Source: Dyadobacter tibetensis Y620-1 (GTDB lineage Bacteria; Bacteroidota; Bacteroidia; Cytophagales; Spirosomataceae). Taken from it: a stretch of DNA of 64,000 bases. The position numbers were made by a program, and so were the translations under genes. Below, piece after piece: positions 8,455 through 17,188 of the stretch. Positions within the stretch are counted from its first letter, which is position 1, and each line of letters starts with the position of its first letter. The stretch is from NCBI RefSeq assembly GCF_000566685.1, contig NZ_AZQN01000011.1:2501-66500 (forward strand). The letters are read 5' to 3'. The notes under the pieces are model-generated. The model saw only the letters and a list, made by a program, of their open reading frames with translations. It was not told the origin of the DNA and did no database searches.

Positions 8455-9351
8455 TTATTTTTTAGTAATTATATAAATCAGGCTGGATGTGTTATTTCTG
8501 TGATCAGCCCTTTTACGTCCCTTGAAATTTGACTTAATCCCGGTGCTTAAGCTCCTGATAAGGTCTGTGTTTCCGGATTGATATTTCGTACTGAGCATAC
8601 TCACATAAAAGGCATCAAACCACATAGGTTGGATGGAGTGAATCAGGAGCCCATGATTTGCCAGTAACTTATTCATGGTGTTCTTTGTGAAATGATAGAG
8701 GTGTCTGGGTACATCATAAGCGGCCCAATATTTTCCGAATACTTGTGCATCATGCGATTCCGGATTCGGAACTGCAATCAGGATTTTGCCACTTGTTTTG
8801 AGCTTACTCCGAAGCCATGATAAGGTTTCATTTAGTCGATGGACATGTTCTAATACATGCCACATGCTGATAATATCGAAACTATTATCAGCGTGTGGAA
8901 GGCCCTGAATTTGCGCATGGATAGGGCTTCCTACTTTTTGTTCGGCCTGAAGTCTTGCATCAGGGTCAGGTTCCGTACCTATTATTTTCCAGCCATCTTG
9001 CTGGCAGGTATGCAGGAAAGCTCCTGTACCGCATCCTATGTCCAGGAGGGATCCTTTGGCAGGAACCAGCTCATTGATCATTTTTAATTTTTGCTGGAGG
9101 GTATAATTTCTTACCTGTCCATACACCCGACTCATCAGATCTTTGGCATCGTCGTGATGTGAAATATAGGCATCCGATTGGTAAAAGGCACCTATTTCTG
9201 CTTCAGCAGGACGTGGGTTAGTCAATAGAAAATTACAGGTATTACATTGTTGAATTTTGAATTCTTGTCGCGATACGGTAAAGTCTTCGACGTTGAGATA
9301 ATTGCTAAAGCTACTCCCTTGGCAAACGGGACATTGATCAATTTTTTCCAT
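8455..9351 (-). CDS. Class I SAM-dependent methyltransferase with N-terminal zinc ribbon
   Basis: The 298-residue protein starts with two CxxC pairs (Cys7/Cys10 and Cys36/Cys39), a zinc-ribbon-like module. It continues into a Rossmann methyltransferase of the Methyltransf_23 type, with motif I LLDIGCGTGAFLHTC (about 99-113), the acidic residue of motif II in GTEPDPDA and motif IV MWHVLEHVHRLNETL. Relatives methylate sugars, lipids or small molecules, and the substrate cannot be told. It starts 5 bases after the mnmG stop, so the two are co-transcribed. A strong terminator follows. Confidence 0.85.
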   Translation of the reverse strand: MEKIDQCPVCQGSSFSNYLNVEDFTVSRQEFKIQQCNTCNFLLTNPRPAEAEIGAFYQSDAYISHHDDAKDLMSRVYGQVRNYTLQQKLKMINELVPAKGSLLDIGCGTGAFLHTCQQDGWKIIGTEPDPDARLQAEQKVGSPIHAQIQGLPHADNSFDIISMWHVLEHVHRLNETLSWLRSKLKTSGKILIAVPNPESHDAQVFGKYWAAYDVPRHLYHFTKNTMNKLLANHGLLIHSIQPMWFDAFYVSMLSTKYQSGNTDLIRSLSTGIKSNFKGRKRADHRNNTSSLIYIITKK

Positions 9352-9356
9352 GTCGA

Positions 9357-11219
9357 TTATCTTCCTATAAAGAGCATGAGTACTGATATGTCTGAGGGGC
9401 TAACGCCGCTGATGCGGGAGGCCTGCCCTATTGTAGATGGCCTGGTTCGCTTCAATTTTTCCCGCCCTTCGAAAGATAACGAGGTCACCGAATCATAGTT
9501 AAAATTCTGTACAATGGCCAGGTCTTCAAGTTTGTTCATTTTCTCTACAAGCAGCATTTCTTTCTCTATATAACTATCATACTTTAAGTGGATTTCGGCT
9601 TGTAAAATGGCATCTTCAGTATATTCTTCGAGTAGATTCTCAAGCTTAGGATATACTTCTCTTAACTTCTGAATCGATATTTGCGGTCGTTTTAGGAGTT
9701 GATATAAGGAGGTCTTTTCTTTTAAGAGGGCCGTTCCAAGTTCTTCTAAGGCTGTATTGATATCGGCTGGTTGGAACTTGGTCTCCTGAAGCTTATCGGT
9801 TAGCACGGCCATTTGTTTCAACTTTTCTTCCACCTTTATCAGTCTATCTTCGCTGGCTAGGCCCAGAGCATGCCCTTTGGCAGTTAGCCTGATATCGGCA
9901 TTATCTTGCCTCAATAGCGTCCGGTATTCTGCTCGCGAAGTAAACATGCGATAGGGTTCTTCTGTGCCCTTATTAATCAGATCATCGATTAAGACACCTA
10001 TATAAGCCTCCGATCTTTTGAGGGTAAATGCCTCCAATCCTTTTACATTTTGATGGGCATTAATACCTGCCATAAGCCCCTGGCAGGCCGCCTCCTCGTA
10101 GCCGGTGGTCCCGTTGATCTGTCCTGCAAAAAATAAGTTGCCGACCAAATGTGTTTCCAAGGTGGGTTTCAATTGGGTCGGTGGGAAATAATCATACTCA
10201 ATGGCATATCCCGGACGAAACATTTTGGCATTTTCAAAGCCGGGGATTTTCCTTAATGCAGCATATTGTACATCTTCAGGCAGAGAAGTAGAGAATCCGT
10301 TTACATAGACTTCTACCGTATCCCAACCTTCGGGTTCCACAAAAATCTGGTGCCTGTCTTTGTCTGCGAAGCGGTTAATTTTGTCTTCGACGGAGGGACA
10401 GTAACGGGGGCCTATACCCTTTATTCTTCCCGAAAACATAGGCGATTTTTCGAATCCTGTGCGTAGCACATCGTGCACCTCTTCGTTGGTATAAGTGATC
10501 CAGCAGCTCCTTTGTTTGGCCAAGGGGACGGTATCGGTATAGGAAAATTTGCTGGGGTTAATATCTCCGGGTTGCTCCTCCATTTTGCTATAGTCCAGGG
10601 ATCTGCCGTCTACCCGTGGAGGTGTTCCTGTTTTCATTCTTCCGGCCTCAAAGCCAATTTTTACAAGCTGCTCTGTTAGTCCGGTAGCGGCCTTTTCCCC
10701 AGTTCGTCCCCCACCAAATTGCTTCTCGCCTATATGGATTAATCCGTTCAGAAAGGTTCCGTTGGTAAGTACAACAGATTTAGATTTAATGGTAAGTCCG
10801 AGACTGGTCACTACCCCAGCCGCTTTTCCGTCTTCCAGTATAATTTCCTTGGCAGTATCTTGCCAGAAATCTACGCCGGGTGTTTGCTCCAATATATTCC
10901 TCCACTCCTGAGCGAACAGGGCACGATCGCTCTGGCAGCGTGGACTCCACATAGCGGGTCCCTTGGATAGATTCAACATTCGAAATTGGATCATGGTCTT
11001 ATCGCTGACGATTCCCGATTGCCCGCCTAGTGCATCAATTTCTCTTACGATTTGTCCTTTGGCTACACCTCCCATAGCTGGGTTGCACGACATCTGTGCG
11101 ATGGTGTGCATGTTCATGGTAATGAGCAGGACCGAAGAGCCCATATTGGCTGCTGCTGCTGCGGCTTCGCATCCCGCATGTCCAGCCCCCACTACAATGA
11201 CATCATATTCTGGAAACAT
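9357..11219 (-). CDS. mnmG: tRNA uridine-5-carboxymethylaminomethyl modification enzyme MnmG (GidA)
   Basis: This FAD enzyme works with MnmE to build the cmnm5 group at the wobble uridine of certain tRNAs. The 620-residue length is typical. The FAD-binding GAGHAGCEAA is at 11-20. The family signatures MNMHTIAQMSCNPAMGG (about 35-51), GGGRTGEKA and TGYEEAACQGLMAG are intact, as is the C-terminal helical MnmE/tRNA-binding part. The upstream 55-bp gap carries a parS-like site. mnmG is a classical oriC neighbour, in keeping with the DnaA-box cluster 2.6 kb away. The downstream methyltransferase is in the same transcription unit. Confidence 0.97.
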   Translation of the reverse strand: MFPEYDVIVVGAGHAGCEAAAAAANMGSSVLLITMNMHTIAQMSCNPAMGGVAKGQIVREIDALGGQSGIVSDKTMIQFRMLNLSKGPAMWSPRCQSDRALFAQEWRNILEQTPGVDFWQDTAKEIILEDGKAAGVVTSLGLTIKSKSVVLTNGTFLNGLIHIGEKQFGGGRTGEKAATGLTEQLVKIGFEAGRMKTGTPPRVDGRSLDYSKMEEQPGDINPSKFSYTDTVPLAKQRSCWITYTNEEVHDVLRTGFEKSPMFSGRIKGIGPRYCPSVEDKINRFADKDRHQIFVEPEGWDTVEVYVNGFSTSLPEDVQYAALRKIPGFENAKMFRPGYAIEYDYFPPTQLKPTLETHLVGNLFFAGQINGTTGYEEAACQGLMAGINAHQNVKGLEAFTLKRSEAYIGVLIDDLINKGTEEPYRMFTSRAEYRTLLRQDNADIRLTAKGHALGLASEDRLIKVEEKLKQMAVLTDKLQETKFQPADINTALEELGTALLKEKTSLYQLLKRPQISIQKLREVYPKLENLLEEYTEDAILQAEIHLKYDSYIEKEMLLVEKMNKLEDLAIVQNFNYDSVTSLSFEGREKLKRTRPSTIGQASRISGVSPSDISVLMLFIGR

Positions 11220-11255
11220 ATTTCATTTGTGCTTTTTGTGAAATCATTTGGTAAA

Positions 11256-11271
11256 TGTTCCACGTGGAAAT
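11256..11271. promoter_or_regulatory. parS: parS-like ParB binding site
   Basis: The 16-mer TGTTCCACGTGGAAAT matches the palindromic parS consensus (TGTTNCACGTGNAACA) at all fixed positions except the last two. The central TTCCACGTGGAA (11258-11269) is a perfect palindrome. It lies in the short gap between ybeY and mnmG, 4.5 kb from the DnaA-box cluster, which is where parS sites normally occur. No parA/parB genes are in the window. Confidence 0.7.
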
Positions 11272-11274
11272 TTT

Positions 11275-11688
11275 TTAAAATAATAATAGGCATTCATCTT
11301 CTTGTTCCCGCATAGCTTGCTTCAGTTCAGGGGTCCGATCGTCGTGCCCCATCAAATGTAGTAGCCCATGAACTAATACCCTTCTTAGCTCCGTGTCGAA
11401 ATCGGCTCCGAATGATTGGGCATTCTCTCTAACGCGTTCAATGCTGATAAATATATCGCTCTCCAGTACTCCCTCTTCCTCACTATTATCGAAGGTGATA
11501 ATGTCGGTATAGTAATCGTGGTTCAGATATTCTTTGTTGATTTCTAGCAGATATTCGTCCGAACAAAATATATAATTTACGGTTATTTTCTCATAACCAT
11601 TTGATTTACAGATTGTTATTAGCCATTTTTTTGTCTTGACCGGCTTGCTAAGGTCAAATTCTATGTCTTCCTGGAAGAACTTAATCAT
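11275..11688 (-). CDS. ybeY: Endoribonuclease YbeY (rRNA maturation factor)
   Basis: This is a metal-dependent RNase for 16S rRNA 3' processing and ribosome quality control. The 137-residue product has the family's core INKEYLNHDYYTDIITF (about 50-66) and the zinc site VHGLLHLMGHDD, with His107 and His111. The third histidine of the classical Hx3Hx5H motif falls on Asp117. A His sits two residues earlier at 115, so the third ligand is shifted or replaced. The N-terminus from the ATG at 11688 fits family length. It is followed by mnmG 55 bases downstream. Confidence 0.93.
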   Translation of the reverse strand: MIKFFQEDIEFDLSKPVKTKKWLITICKSNGYEKITVNYIFCSDEYLLEINKEYLNHDYYTDIITFDNSEEEGVLESDIFISIERVRENAQSFGADFDTELRRVLVHGLLHLMGHDDRTPELKQAMREQEDECLLLF

Positions 11689-11932
11689 GTATAGAATAAG
11701 ATGAAATGATATCGTAATTTATTCGTATTGAACGAATTGAAACGAAAATTAGCGCAAAGATACTAACTAGATCATTAACTTGATGAAGTAGCCCCAGCCA
11801 CCCTGGGCCGAGGTAGGGAGTCGTGAGAATGTTATAGCCAAAGTTTATCTGGGATTCATGTGCTGAAGAGTACTCTAGGGCAACTCTACAACACCGCAAT
11901 ATCCTTTGAATTCCAGGCTCTGTCGATGCGGA

Positions 11933-14900
11933 TCAGTTTTTAGATTCGTATTTCTTGAAGTATTGATCTACCTCCCTTTTGTAATAGGGAGAAAAGGCCG
12001 GAGGAATGCTTCTCAATAATTCAGTTTGCTTCTGTTTTTCCTTAATGAATTGCTCAAAAGCCGCAGGAGGCCTTCTCGGAAGCTGACGAGCTGCCTGCGC
12101 CTTGCGCTGCTCGTCTTCGTCTTGTTCTTTCATCGCCTTCTCCGATTCAAGTAATCTGGTTTTTATTTCTTGGTTTCTTTTGATCAGTTCCGGACTAATG
12201 CGTTTGTTGACCAGGTCAGTTTCCGTCTGATCCATCTGATCAGCAATTTCCTGTAACTCTTTATTGAGTTGTTTGCCTAATGCGGTGCCTTTTTGTGACT
12301 CGATCAAATCCTGAATCATTTTTCTAATCCTGGCTTGTTCAGCAGCCATACGTGCCAACTGTTCCGACTGGTTGCCCTGGCCCTCTTTTCCAGAACCCAA
12401 CTGCTTGAGCTGTCCATTGAGCTTTTCTTGCATCTCCCCCATTCCCGACTGCTCCCCTTTTTGCTTTCCTTTCTTGCCTTTTCCAGCTCCCGGCATGGCC
12501 ATAGCCATTTGCTGCTGCATCTGATTGAGTACATCACTCAGCATCAGTGCCAAATTGTTCATGGAGGTCATGGCCGCTTGCTGCTGAGCTGTAGCCAGAT
12601 TGATGTGGCGGTCTTTTATTTGCTTCATGCTGCCATCCATATAACCCTTCATGTCGTTAAGCTCCCGGGTAACGAAAGTCTGAATCTGTAGTACCCGGTT
12701 GGCAAGAGCATACAGACTATCTTCTACCACCTTAGCGTCATCTTGTAGTTTAAGCTGTTGCTGACCGAGTTTAACGAATCGAGGATCTTGTTGACTCACG
12801 CCTCGAAAATCTTTCATGAGTTGTTCCTGATCGTAGGACAGGGTGATAAGATTCTCTAAAATGTCGCGCAGAGCATCTATATCTTCTTGCATTTGTTCCA
12901 TTTCCATTGATTCCATAGACTGAGCCATTGCCTTAGCCGATTGGCTCATCGATTTGGCCGCCTTTTTCATAGATTCAGCAGCTTTTCCAGGCTTTTGCTT
13001 ACCAAGTTGTTCCTGGCTTTCATTGAGCTGTTCAGAGGCCTCTTTTTGGCTTTCTGGCTGGATGTCCAATGCTTTCTCTAGTTCCTTGCTTAGAATCTCC
13101 GCTTCCTTGCTGTCTTTTAAGGCCTTTTCAAACTCTTCCTTAATGGCTTGCTGATCCTTGCTAAGATTTTTATTTTCCTGTTCTTTTTCTGAGCCGTTAG
13201 GTTTTTGCTCATTTTTCTCCGCGTTTTCGGCCAGTTTCGTTTCTTTCTCAGCCAGTTCGTTGAGCTTTTCTACTAGATTTTCTACCTTCTGTTCGAGTTG
13301 CATCTGCTTGAAAAGTTTCATAGTGCGTTCCAGCTCCTTCTCCAAATTCTTTTCTTTATTGCGGAGCTTCTCCATGGTACTGTTCAGGCGCTCACTTTGT
13401 TTTTTCTCCAAAAGCTTTTTGAGCTCATCATAAAGCTTTTCAGTGTCTTTGTCCATAAGTTCGTCCATTAGCTTTTGTAGCTTTTCTATTTTCTCTTTTA
13501 GCTCAGGACTTTGCTGGTTAAACTGGTTGGCTTTTTCAAAGGCCGTTTTATTTTTTTCCTGCAAGGACTGCAATTCCTGCATCAGTTCTTCTCGTTTTTT
13601 TATAAGGTCTTCTATTTGCTTTTGTTCTTTGAAATCGATTTCCTTAGTACTTTTCAGACGGTCATCCACACGCTTCAAATCCTTTTCTAAACTCTGGGCT
13701 TTTTTCAGAGCCGATTGCATCTGTTGCTGGGTAGCTTCTTCAGCCTTTTTTAAATCGCGTTCCAGTTCACTTTGGGAGGGAACAGTAAATTGTAAAGCAC
13801 GGGAACGGGTGCTTTTTGCACCATTAACCGCATCATTGTCCGAAACCTGAACATAGTATTCAATATGATCGCCTGGAGCCAGTTGAAGACTGTCTACGTA
13901 CCATTGGAAATAAAAGCTCTGGTTATTGACTTTGGGATTGTAAGTAATAGGCAGGGAGCGATAATTCTTCTTGGTTTCTGGTTCTCCTTTGCGCTGGACA
14001 GCATAATTCAACTGGAGTTTAGAAAATCCATAATCATCCCCTATGGTACCACCTAAAACAAAATAATTATATAGTGTCGTATCCTGAAAATTCTCCATAG
14101 TCAGGGTTGGATACTGGTCGGGTATCACCTGAATATAATATCCGATCTGATCTGCATTATTAGCCACATCGTTTTTGAGCTGCAATTGGTATTGTGTCGA
14201 TCGGCGCGCTGTTCGACTGATGCGGAACTCTCCATCCTTAGTCGGTTCAGCCTCAACAAAAAGAGAGTCTTCGTCCAGTCGCATACCCACGCTTTTAGTG
14301 GCAGAAGTATTAAAATTCCACTCCATCCTTGTTCCTTCCGGAACTGTTAGGTTGCCTACATTGTCCAGGGACTCTGAGGGTTTGTTGAGATAGGAGGGGA
14401 AATTCAGTTTTACCCCAAAGGAAAGTAACGACGGGCGTTCTAAAACCCGAATAATATAACTATCCGAGTGGAACCCTGCGGCTTCAAATGTAAATGGAAC
14501 GTCCCGTTGTAGATTTCGAAATTGGTAAGTAAAATCCTGCTCCCCTGTTTTGGTTAGTTTAAATCGAGAACCATTCTGAATCAGATATACGGCTTGAGGG
14601 AGTGCCTCCCCTTCCAATTTTAGTTTAAGATCAAAATCTTCGTTTTTAAAGGCCTTGAGCGCTCCATTTTCAATGATAAACTGAAAGGGAGAATATTCAA
14701 ATTTTTGTTGAAAATGAATGATTCGCTCCGAACTGCTGCTGAAAAATGTCGGATTAAATAATAAGATAGCCGCTATTGCCGCTAAAGGATAAATGGCATA
14801 TCGAAGCCACTTTTTGTTTTCCTCAAAATGCACTGCATCAGAGAATCGTACGATAAGAAGCTGACTGGACTTTTGCTTAATGCTCGCTTCAATCAAGTCG

Positions 14901-15277
14901 GACTGAAGGTTGCCGATACGCTGGAGCTGAAGCGTATTTAAAAGCTTATCGCCAATTTCGGGGAAATAGTTACCAATCTGCAAAGCGGCTTCTTCATCGG
15001 AAAGTGGCTTACGAAGACCCCATAAGTGGATTAGCGGCTGAATGACCCATTGAAAGACGCTGAATGCCAGGATTCCCAGGAAGCCGAATAGTAAGCCTCC
15101 CCTTACCACGGAGTTGAATCGTCCGTAATATTCAAGAGTGTTCACAAAGAGAAAGGCGGTGAGCAATAAGGCAGCAGACCAAATCAGCCCTTTTAACAAT
15201 TTATTCTGATAGTATTTCTGCCTATATTCCTGAATTCTCCCCAGTAGCCCGTCCATTACCGGATTGTTAGGTGCCAT
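11933..15277 (-). CDS. DUF4175 family coiled-coil membrane protein (1114 aa)
   Basis: Two hydrophobic segments lie near the N-terminus (about 28-46 and 60-78) and a third at about 158-175. A predicted beta-rich extracytoplasmic part (about 190-500) follows. Then comes a long Q/E/K-rich coiled coil (about 505-1085), with heptad stretches such as EATQQQMQSALKKAQSLEKD and a Met/Gln-rich patch (QMQQQMAMAMPGAGKGKKGK). This is the architecture of DUF4175 proteins of Bacteroidota and Alphaproteobacteria, whose role is unknown but is thought to be in the envelope. It is a large stand-alone gene. The coiled-coil composition creates several long false frames on the plus strand. Confidence 0.85.
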   Translation of the reverse strand: MAPNNPVMDGLLGRIQEYRQKYYQNKLLKGLIWSAALLLTAFLFVNTLEYYGRFNSVVRGGLLFGFLGILAFSVFQWVIQPLIHLWGLRKPLSDEEAALQIGNYFPEIGDKLLNTLQLQRIGNLQSDLIEASIKQKSSQLLIVRFSDAVHFEENKKWLRYAIYPLAAIAAILLFNPTFFSSSSERIIHFQQKFEYSPFQFIIENGALKAFKNEDFDLKLKLEGEALPQAVYLIQNGSRFKLTKTGEQDFTYQFRNLQRDVPFTFEAAGFHSDSYIIRVLERPSLLSFGVKLNFPSYLNKPSESLDNVGNLTVPEGTRMEWNFNTSATKSVGMRLDEDSLFVEAEPTKDGEFRISRTARRSTQYQLQLKNDVANNADQIGYYIQVIPDQYPTLTMENFQDTTLYNYFVLGGTIGDDYGFSKLQLNYAVQRKGEPETKKNYRSLPITYNPKVNNQSFYFQWYVDSLQLAPGDHIEYYVQVSDNDAVNGAKSTRSRALQFTVPSQSELERDLKKAEEATQQQMQSALKKAQSLEKDLKRVDDRLKSTKEIDFKEQKQIEDLIKKREELMQELQSLQEKNKTAFEKANQFNQQSPELKEKIEKLQKLMDELMDKDTEKLYDELKKLLEKKQSERLNSTMEKLRNKEKNLEKELERTMKLFKQMQLEQKVENLVEKLNELAEKETKLAENAEKNEQKPNGSEKEQENKNLSKDQQAIKEEFEKALKDSKEAEILSKELEKALDIQPESQKEASEQLNESQEQLGKQKPGKAAESMKKAAKSMSQSAKAMAQSMESMEMEQMQEDIDALRDILENLITLSYDQEQLMKDFRGVSQQDPRFVKLGQQQLKLQDDAKVVEDSLYALANRVLQIQTFVTRELNDMKGYMDGSMKQIKDRHINLATAQQQAAMTSMNNLALMLSDVLNQMQQQMAMAMPGAGKGKKGKQKGEQSGMGEMQEKLNGQLKQLGSGKEGQGNQSEQLARMAAEQARIRKMIQDLIESQKGTALGKQLNKELQEIADQMDQTETDLVNKRISPELIKRNQEIKTRLLESEKAMKEQDEDEQRKAQAARQLPRRPPAAFEQFIKEKQKQTELLRSIPPAFSPYYKREVDQYFKKYESKN

Positions 15278-15818
15278 AATTGATCGTTGGATTCCTCTAT
15301 TTTAACGGATAAAATTAGCTTAAAGTGCCTGACTAGCGATGGTACTAAACTGTAATTTACTGATTTCGCCTATCATTGTAGTCAAAGTGATAAAAATTTA
15401 ATAGATCCCTGTATTTTTATAAGCCTCCCTTGCCTGGTAATGTACTTTCATGTTTCATAATGAAAGGGTCCTTTCTATATGTGGCAGGGATTGTAGGCGT
15501 CTACGAGCAGTGCAAATTCCATAATTCTCGGGCTCCTGCCAGGACAGGGGGTAATGGAGAGTTTCGGAGTAGGACGAACTTGACGGTTTTCTCTTTTTTA
15601 TATTTCTGATAGGCATCGGAATAGATTATTCTGATTAGGAATGGTCATGGCAGACTAAAATTCAATGGTAGCAACACGAGACTGAGGTTAACGCAAGGAC
15701 GTAAGATCAATATAAGGAAGTTACTTTCGGAAATTTTTATTGTGGGCACGCTTTTTTTTTCATGGCCTGGTATTATAGGGTTCGCCGCCAGTGACAAAAC
15801 CGAAATTCCACTTCTATT
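15278..15818. other. 541-bp intergenic region with no recognisable gene
   Basis: This separates the divergent DUF4175 and DUF4174 genes. I see only a small inverted repeat (CTTTCAT and ATGAAAG near 15447-15468) and T-rich tracts at about 15590-15605 and 15750-15762. There is no convincing promoter of the TAnnTTTG type, RNA gene or coding frame. It is longer than most gaps in this window. Confidence 0.5.
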
Positions 15819-16175
15819 ATGAATTTATTGATCCTTTTTGCCATACTATTAAGCCAACAATTGATGCCTAGAAAAATCCTTTTGTTTTTCGACCCAGCAA
15901 AATCCTCATTACTGCAGCTGCAAATGGACACCCTAGCACCCTATCAGGTAGGGATGCAAGAACGGGAACTTGAGATTTATTCCTTTCAAAAGGGCGGTCA
16001 TTCAGAAGAATGGGTGAAATGGAAGGTGGATGCAAGCCATCCCTTTACTTTTATTTTGATAGGGAAGGATGGAACAGAAAAGTTTCGTTCTGAGGAAATT
16101 ATAGGACATAAAAAATTATTTGGTCTTATTGATGCCATGCCCATGCGACGGTGGGAACTAGAGCGGAAAAATTAG
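15819..16175 (+). CDS. DUF4174 domain protein, probably exported
   Basis: The 118-residue protein has a hydrophobic N-terminus (MNLLILFAILLSQQLM). The DUF4174 core follows: RKILLFFDPAKSSLLQLQMDT, a central acid/aromatic stretch, then FTFILIGKDGTEKFRSEE and the terminal DAMPMRRWE. Members are small thioredoxin-fold-like proteins of unknown function, and no redox CxxC is present here. The start ATG at 15819 gives a short signal peptide. It lies 44 bases before the outer-membrane barrel gene and may be co-transcribed with it. Confidence 0.8.
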   Translation: MNLLILFAILLSQQLMPRKILLFFDPAKSSLLQLQMDTLAPYQVGMQERELEIYSFQKGGHSEEWVKWKVDASHPFTFILIGKDGTEKFRSEEIIGHKKLFGLIDAMPMRRWELERKN

Positions 16176-16219
16176 TACTGGCACCCCTATTTTTTATTTA
16201 ACATCAAAATTATTTAAGC

Positions 16220-16981
16220 ATGAAAAACCATTTACGCCTAACGGCAAGCTTTACCATAATGCTAGCGCTCTTCATAACCAGCCATATGGCAAAAGCCCAG
16301 TTGTTCTTAGATGTAGAGTCTGGTGCGTTGTTTCCGGGATATAATGATGTTCGCATTCCAGGAGAATCTGGTACGAAAATTTCGTTTAAGGATGATTTAC
16401 AGACAGAAGTGAGCCCATTTTTTAGATTAAGACTAGGTTATACTATTAAGTCAAGACATACCATTTCAGGCCTATACGCTCCATTAAATGTGACACCTAA
16501 GGGTATGGTCGGTTTTCCTGTTGATTTTGACGGGGAGACTTTTGCTGCCAATACTCCTCTGGATGCGAGCTACACGTTTAATTCCTATAGAATTACTTAT
16601 CGATATGATCTGGTTAAAAGGCCTAAACTAGATTTCGGTCTCGGTTTTACGGCTAAAATCCGAGATGCCGAAATAGCCCTCTCCGGTAAAGGAGTGGAAG
16701 CATCCAAGAAAAATGTTGGCTTTGTCCCCATCGTAAATTTCAGACTCCATTATCGAATGAACGAAAAAATCGGCATTCTCTTGGAAGGCGATGCATTGGC
16801 CGCACCCCAGGGAAGGGCCGAAGATGTTCAGCTTGCCGGGACCTATAGATTTTCAGACCGCCTTACCGGTCGTATTGGTTATCGTCTTCTGGAAGGTGGC
16901 GCCGATAACGATGAGGTATATAATTTTACCTTGTTCCATTATGCCTCTGTTGGTCTCGCATATACCTTCAAAAGCAATTAA
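16220..16981 (+). CDS. Putative outer-membrane beta-barrel protein
   Basis: The 253-residue protein has a clear signal peptide (MKNHLRLTASFTIMLALF...MAKAQ, about 1-27). Alternating hydrophobic strands and an aromatic C-terminal strand (FTLFHYASVGLAYTFKSN) follow, as expected for an 8- to 10-stranded outer-membrane barrel. I cannot assign a ligand. The ATG is preceded by ATTATTTAAGC without a Shine-Dalgarno site. Confidence 0.7.
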   Translation: MKNHLRLTASFTIMLALFITSHMAKAQLFLDVESGALFPGYNDVRIPGESGTKISFKDDLQTEVSPFFRLRLGYTIKSRHTISGLYAPLNVTPKGMVGFPVDFDGETFAANTPLDASYTFNSYRITYRYDLVKRPKLDFGLGFTAKIRDAEIALSGKGVEASKKNVGFVPIVNFRLHYRMNEKIGILLEGDALAAPQGRAEDVQLAGTYRFSDRLTGRIGYRLLEGGADNDEVYNFTLFHYASVGLAYTFKSN

Positions 16982-17188
16982 CGTATTGGAGTCACTGCTT
17001 TAGAATACCGTCAGGTTCATGGATTTTTACGGATGTTAGGACCAAAAAGATCAATCTCAAATTTTTGTAAATAGCTCATAATTAGCATATAAGGGAATTG
17101 GGCCTAATCGATCTGGACTTATTGATAATACGCATGCTTAATAAAGAAATAGGGTAAGTGGGTATGAATGAAGAGCAATACTCAGGAG

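Noticed and set aside
11681..11899. 72-codon minus-strand frame upstream of ybeY
   Set aside because: No start context, no recognisable composition, and it overlaps the ybeY start; most likely non-coding.
12335..13850. Several long plus-strand frames opposite the DUF4175 gene (Ser/Phe-rich)
   Set aside because: They arise from the reverse complement of a Lys/Glu/Gln-rich coiled coil and read as low-complexity Ser/Phe/Leu sequence.
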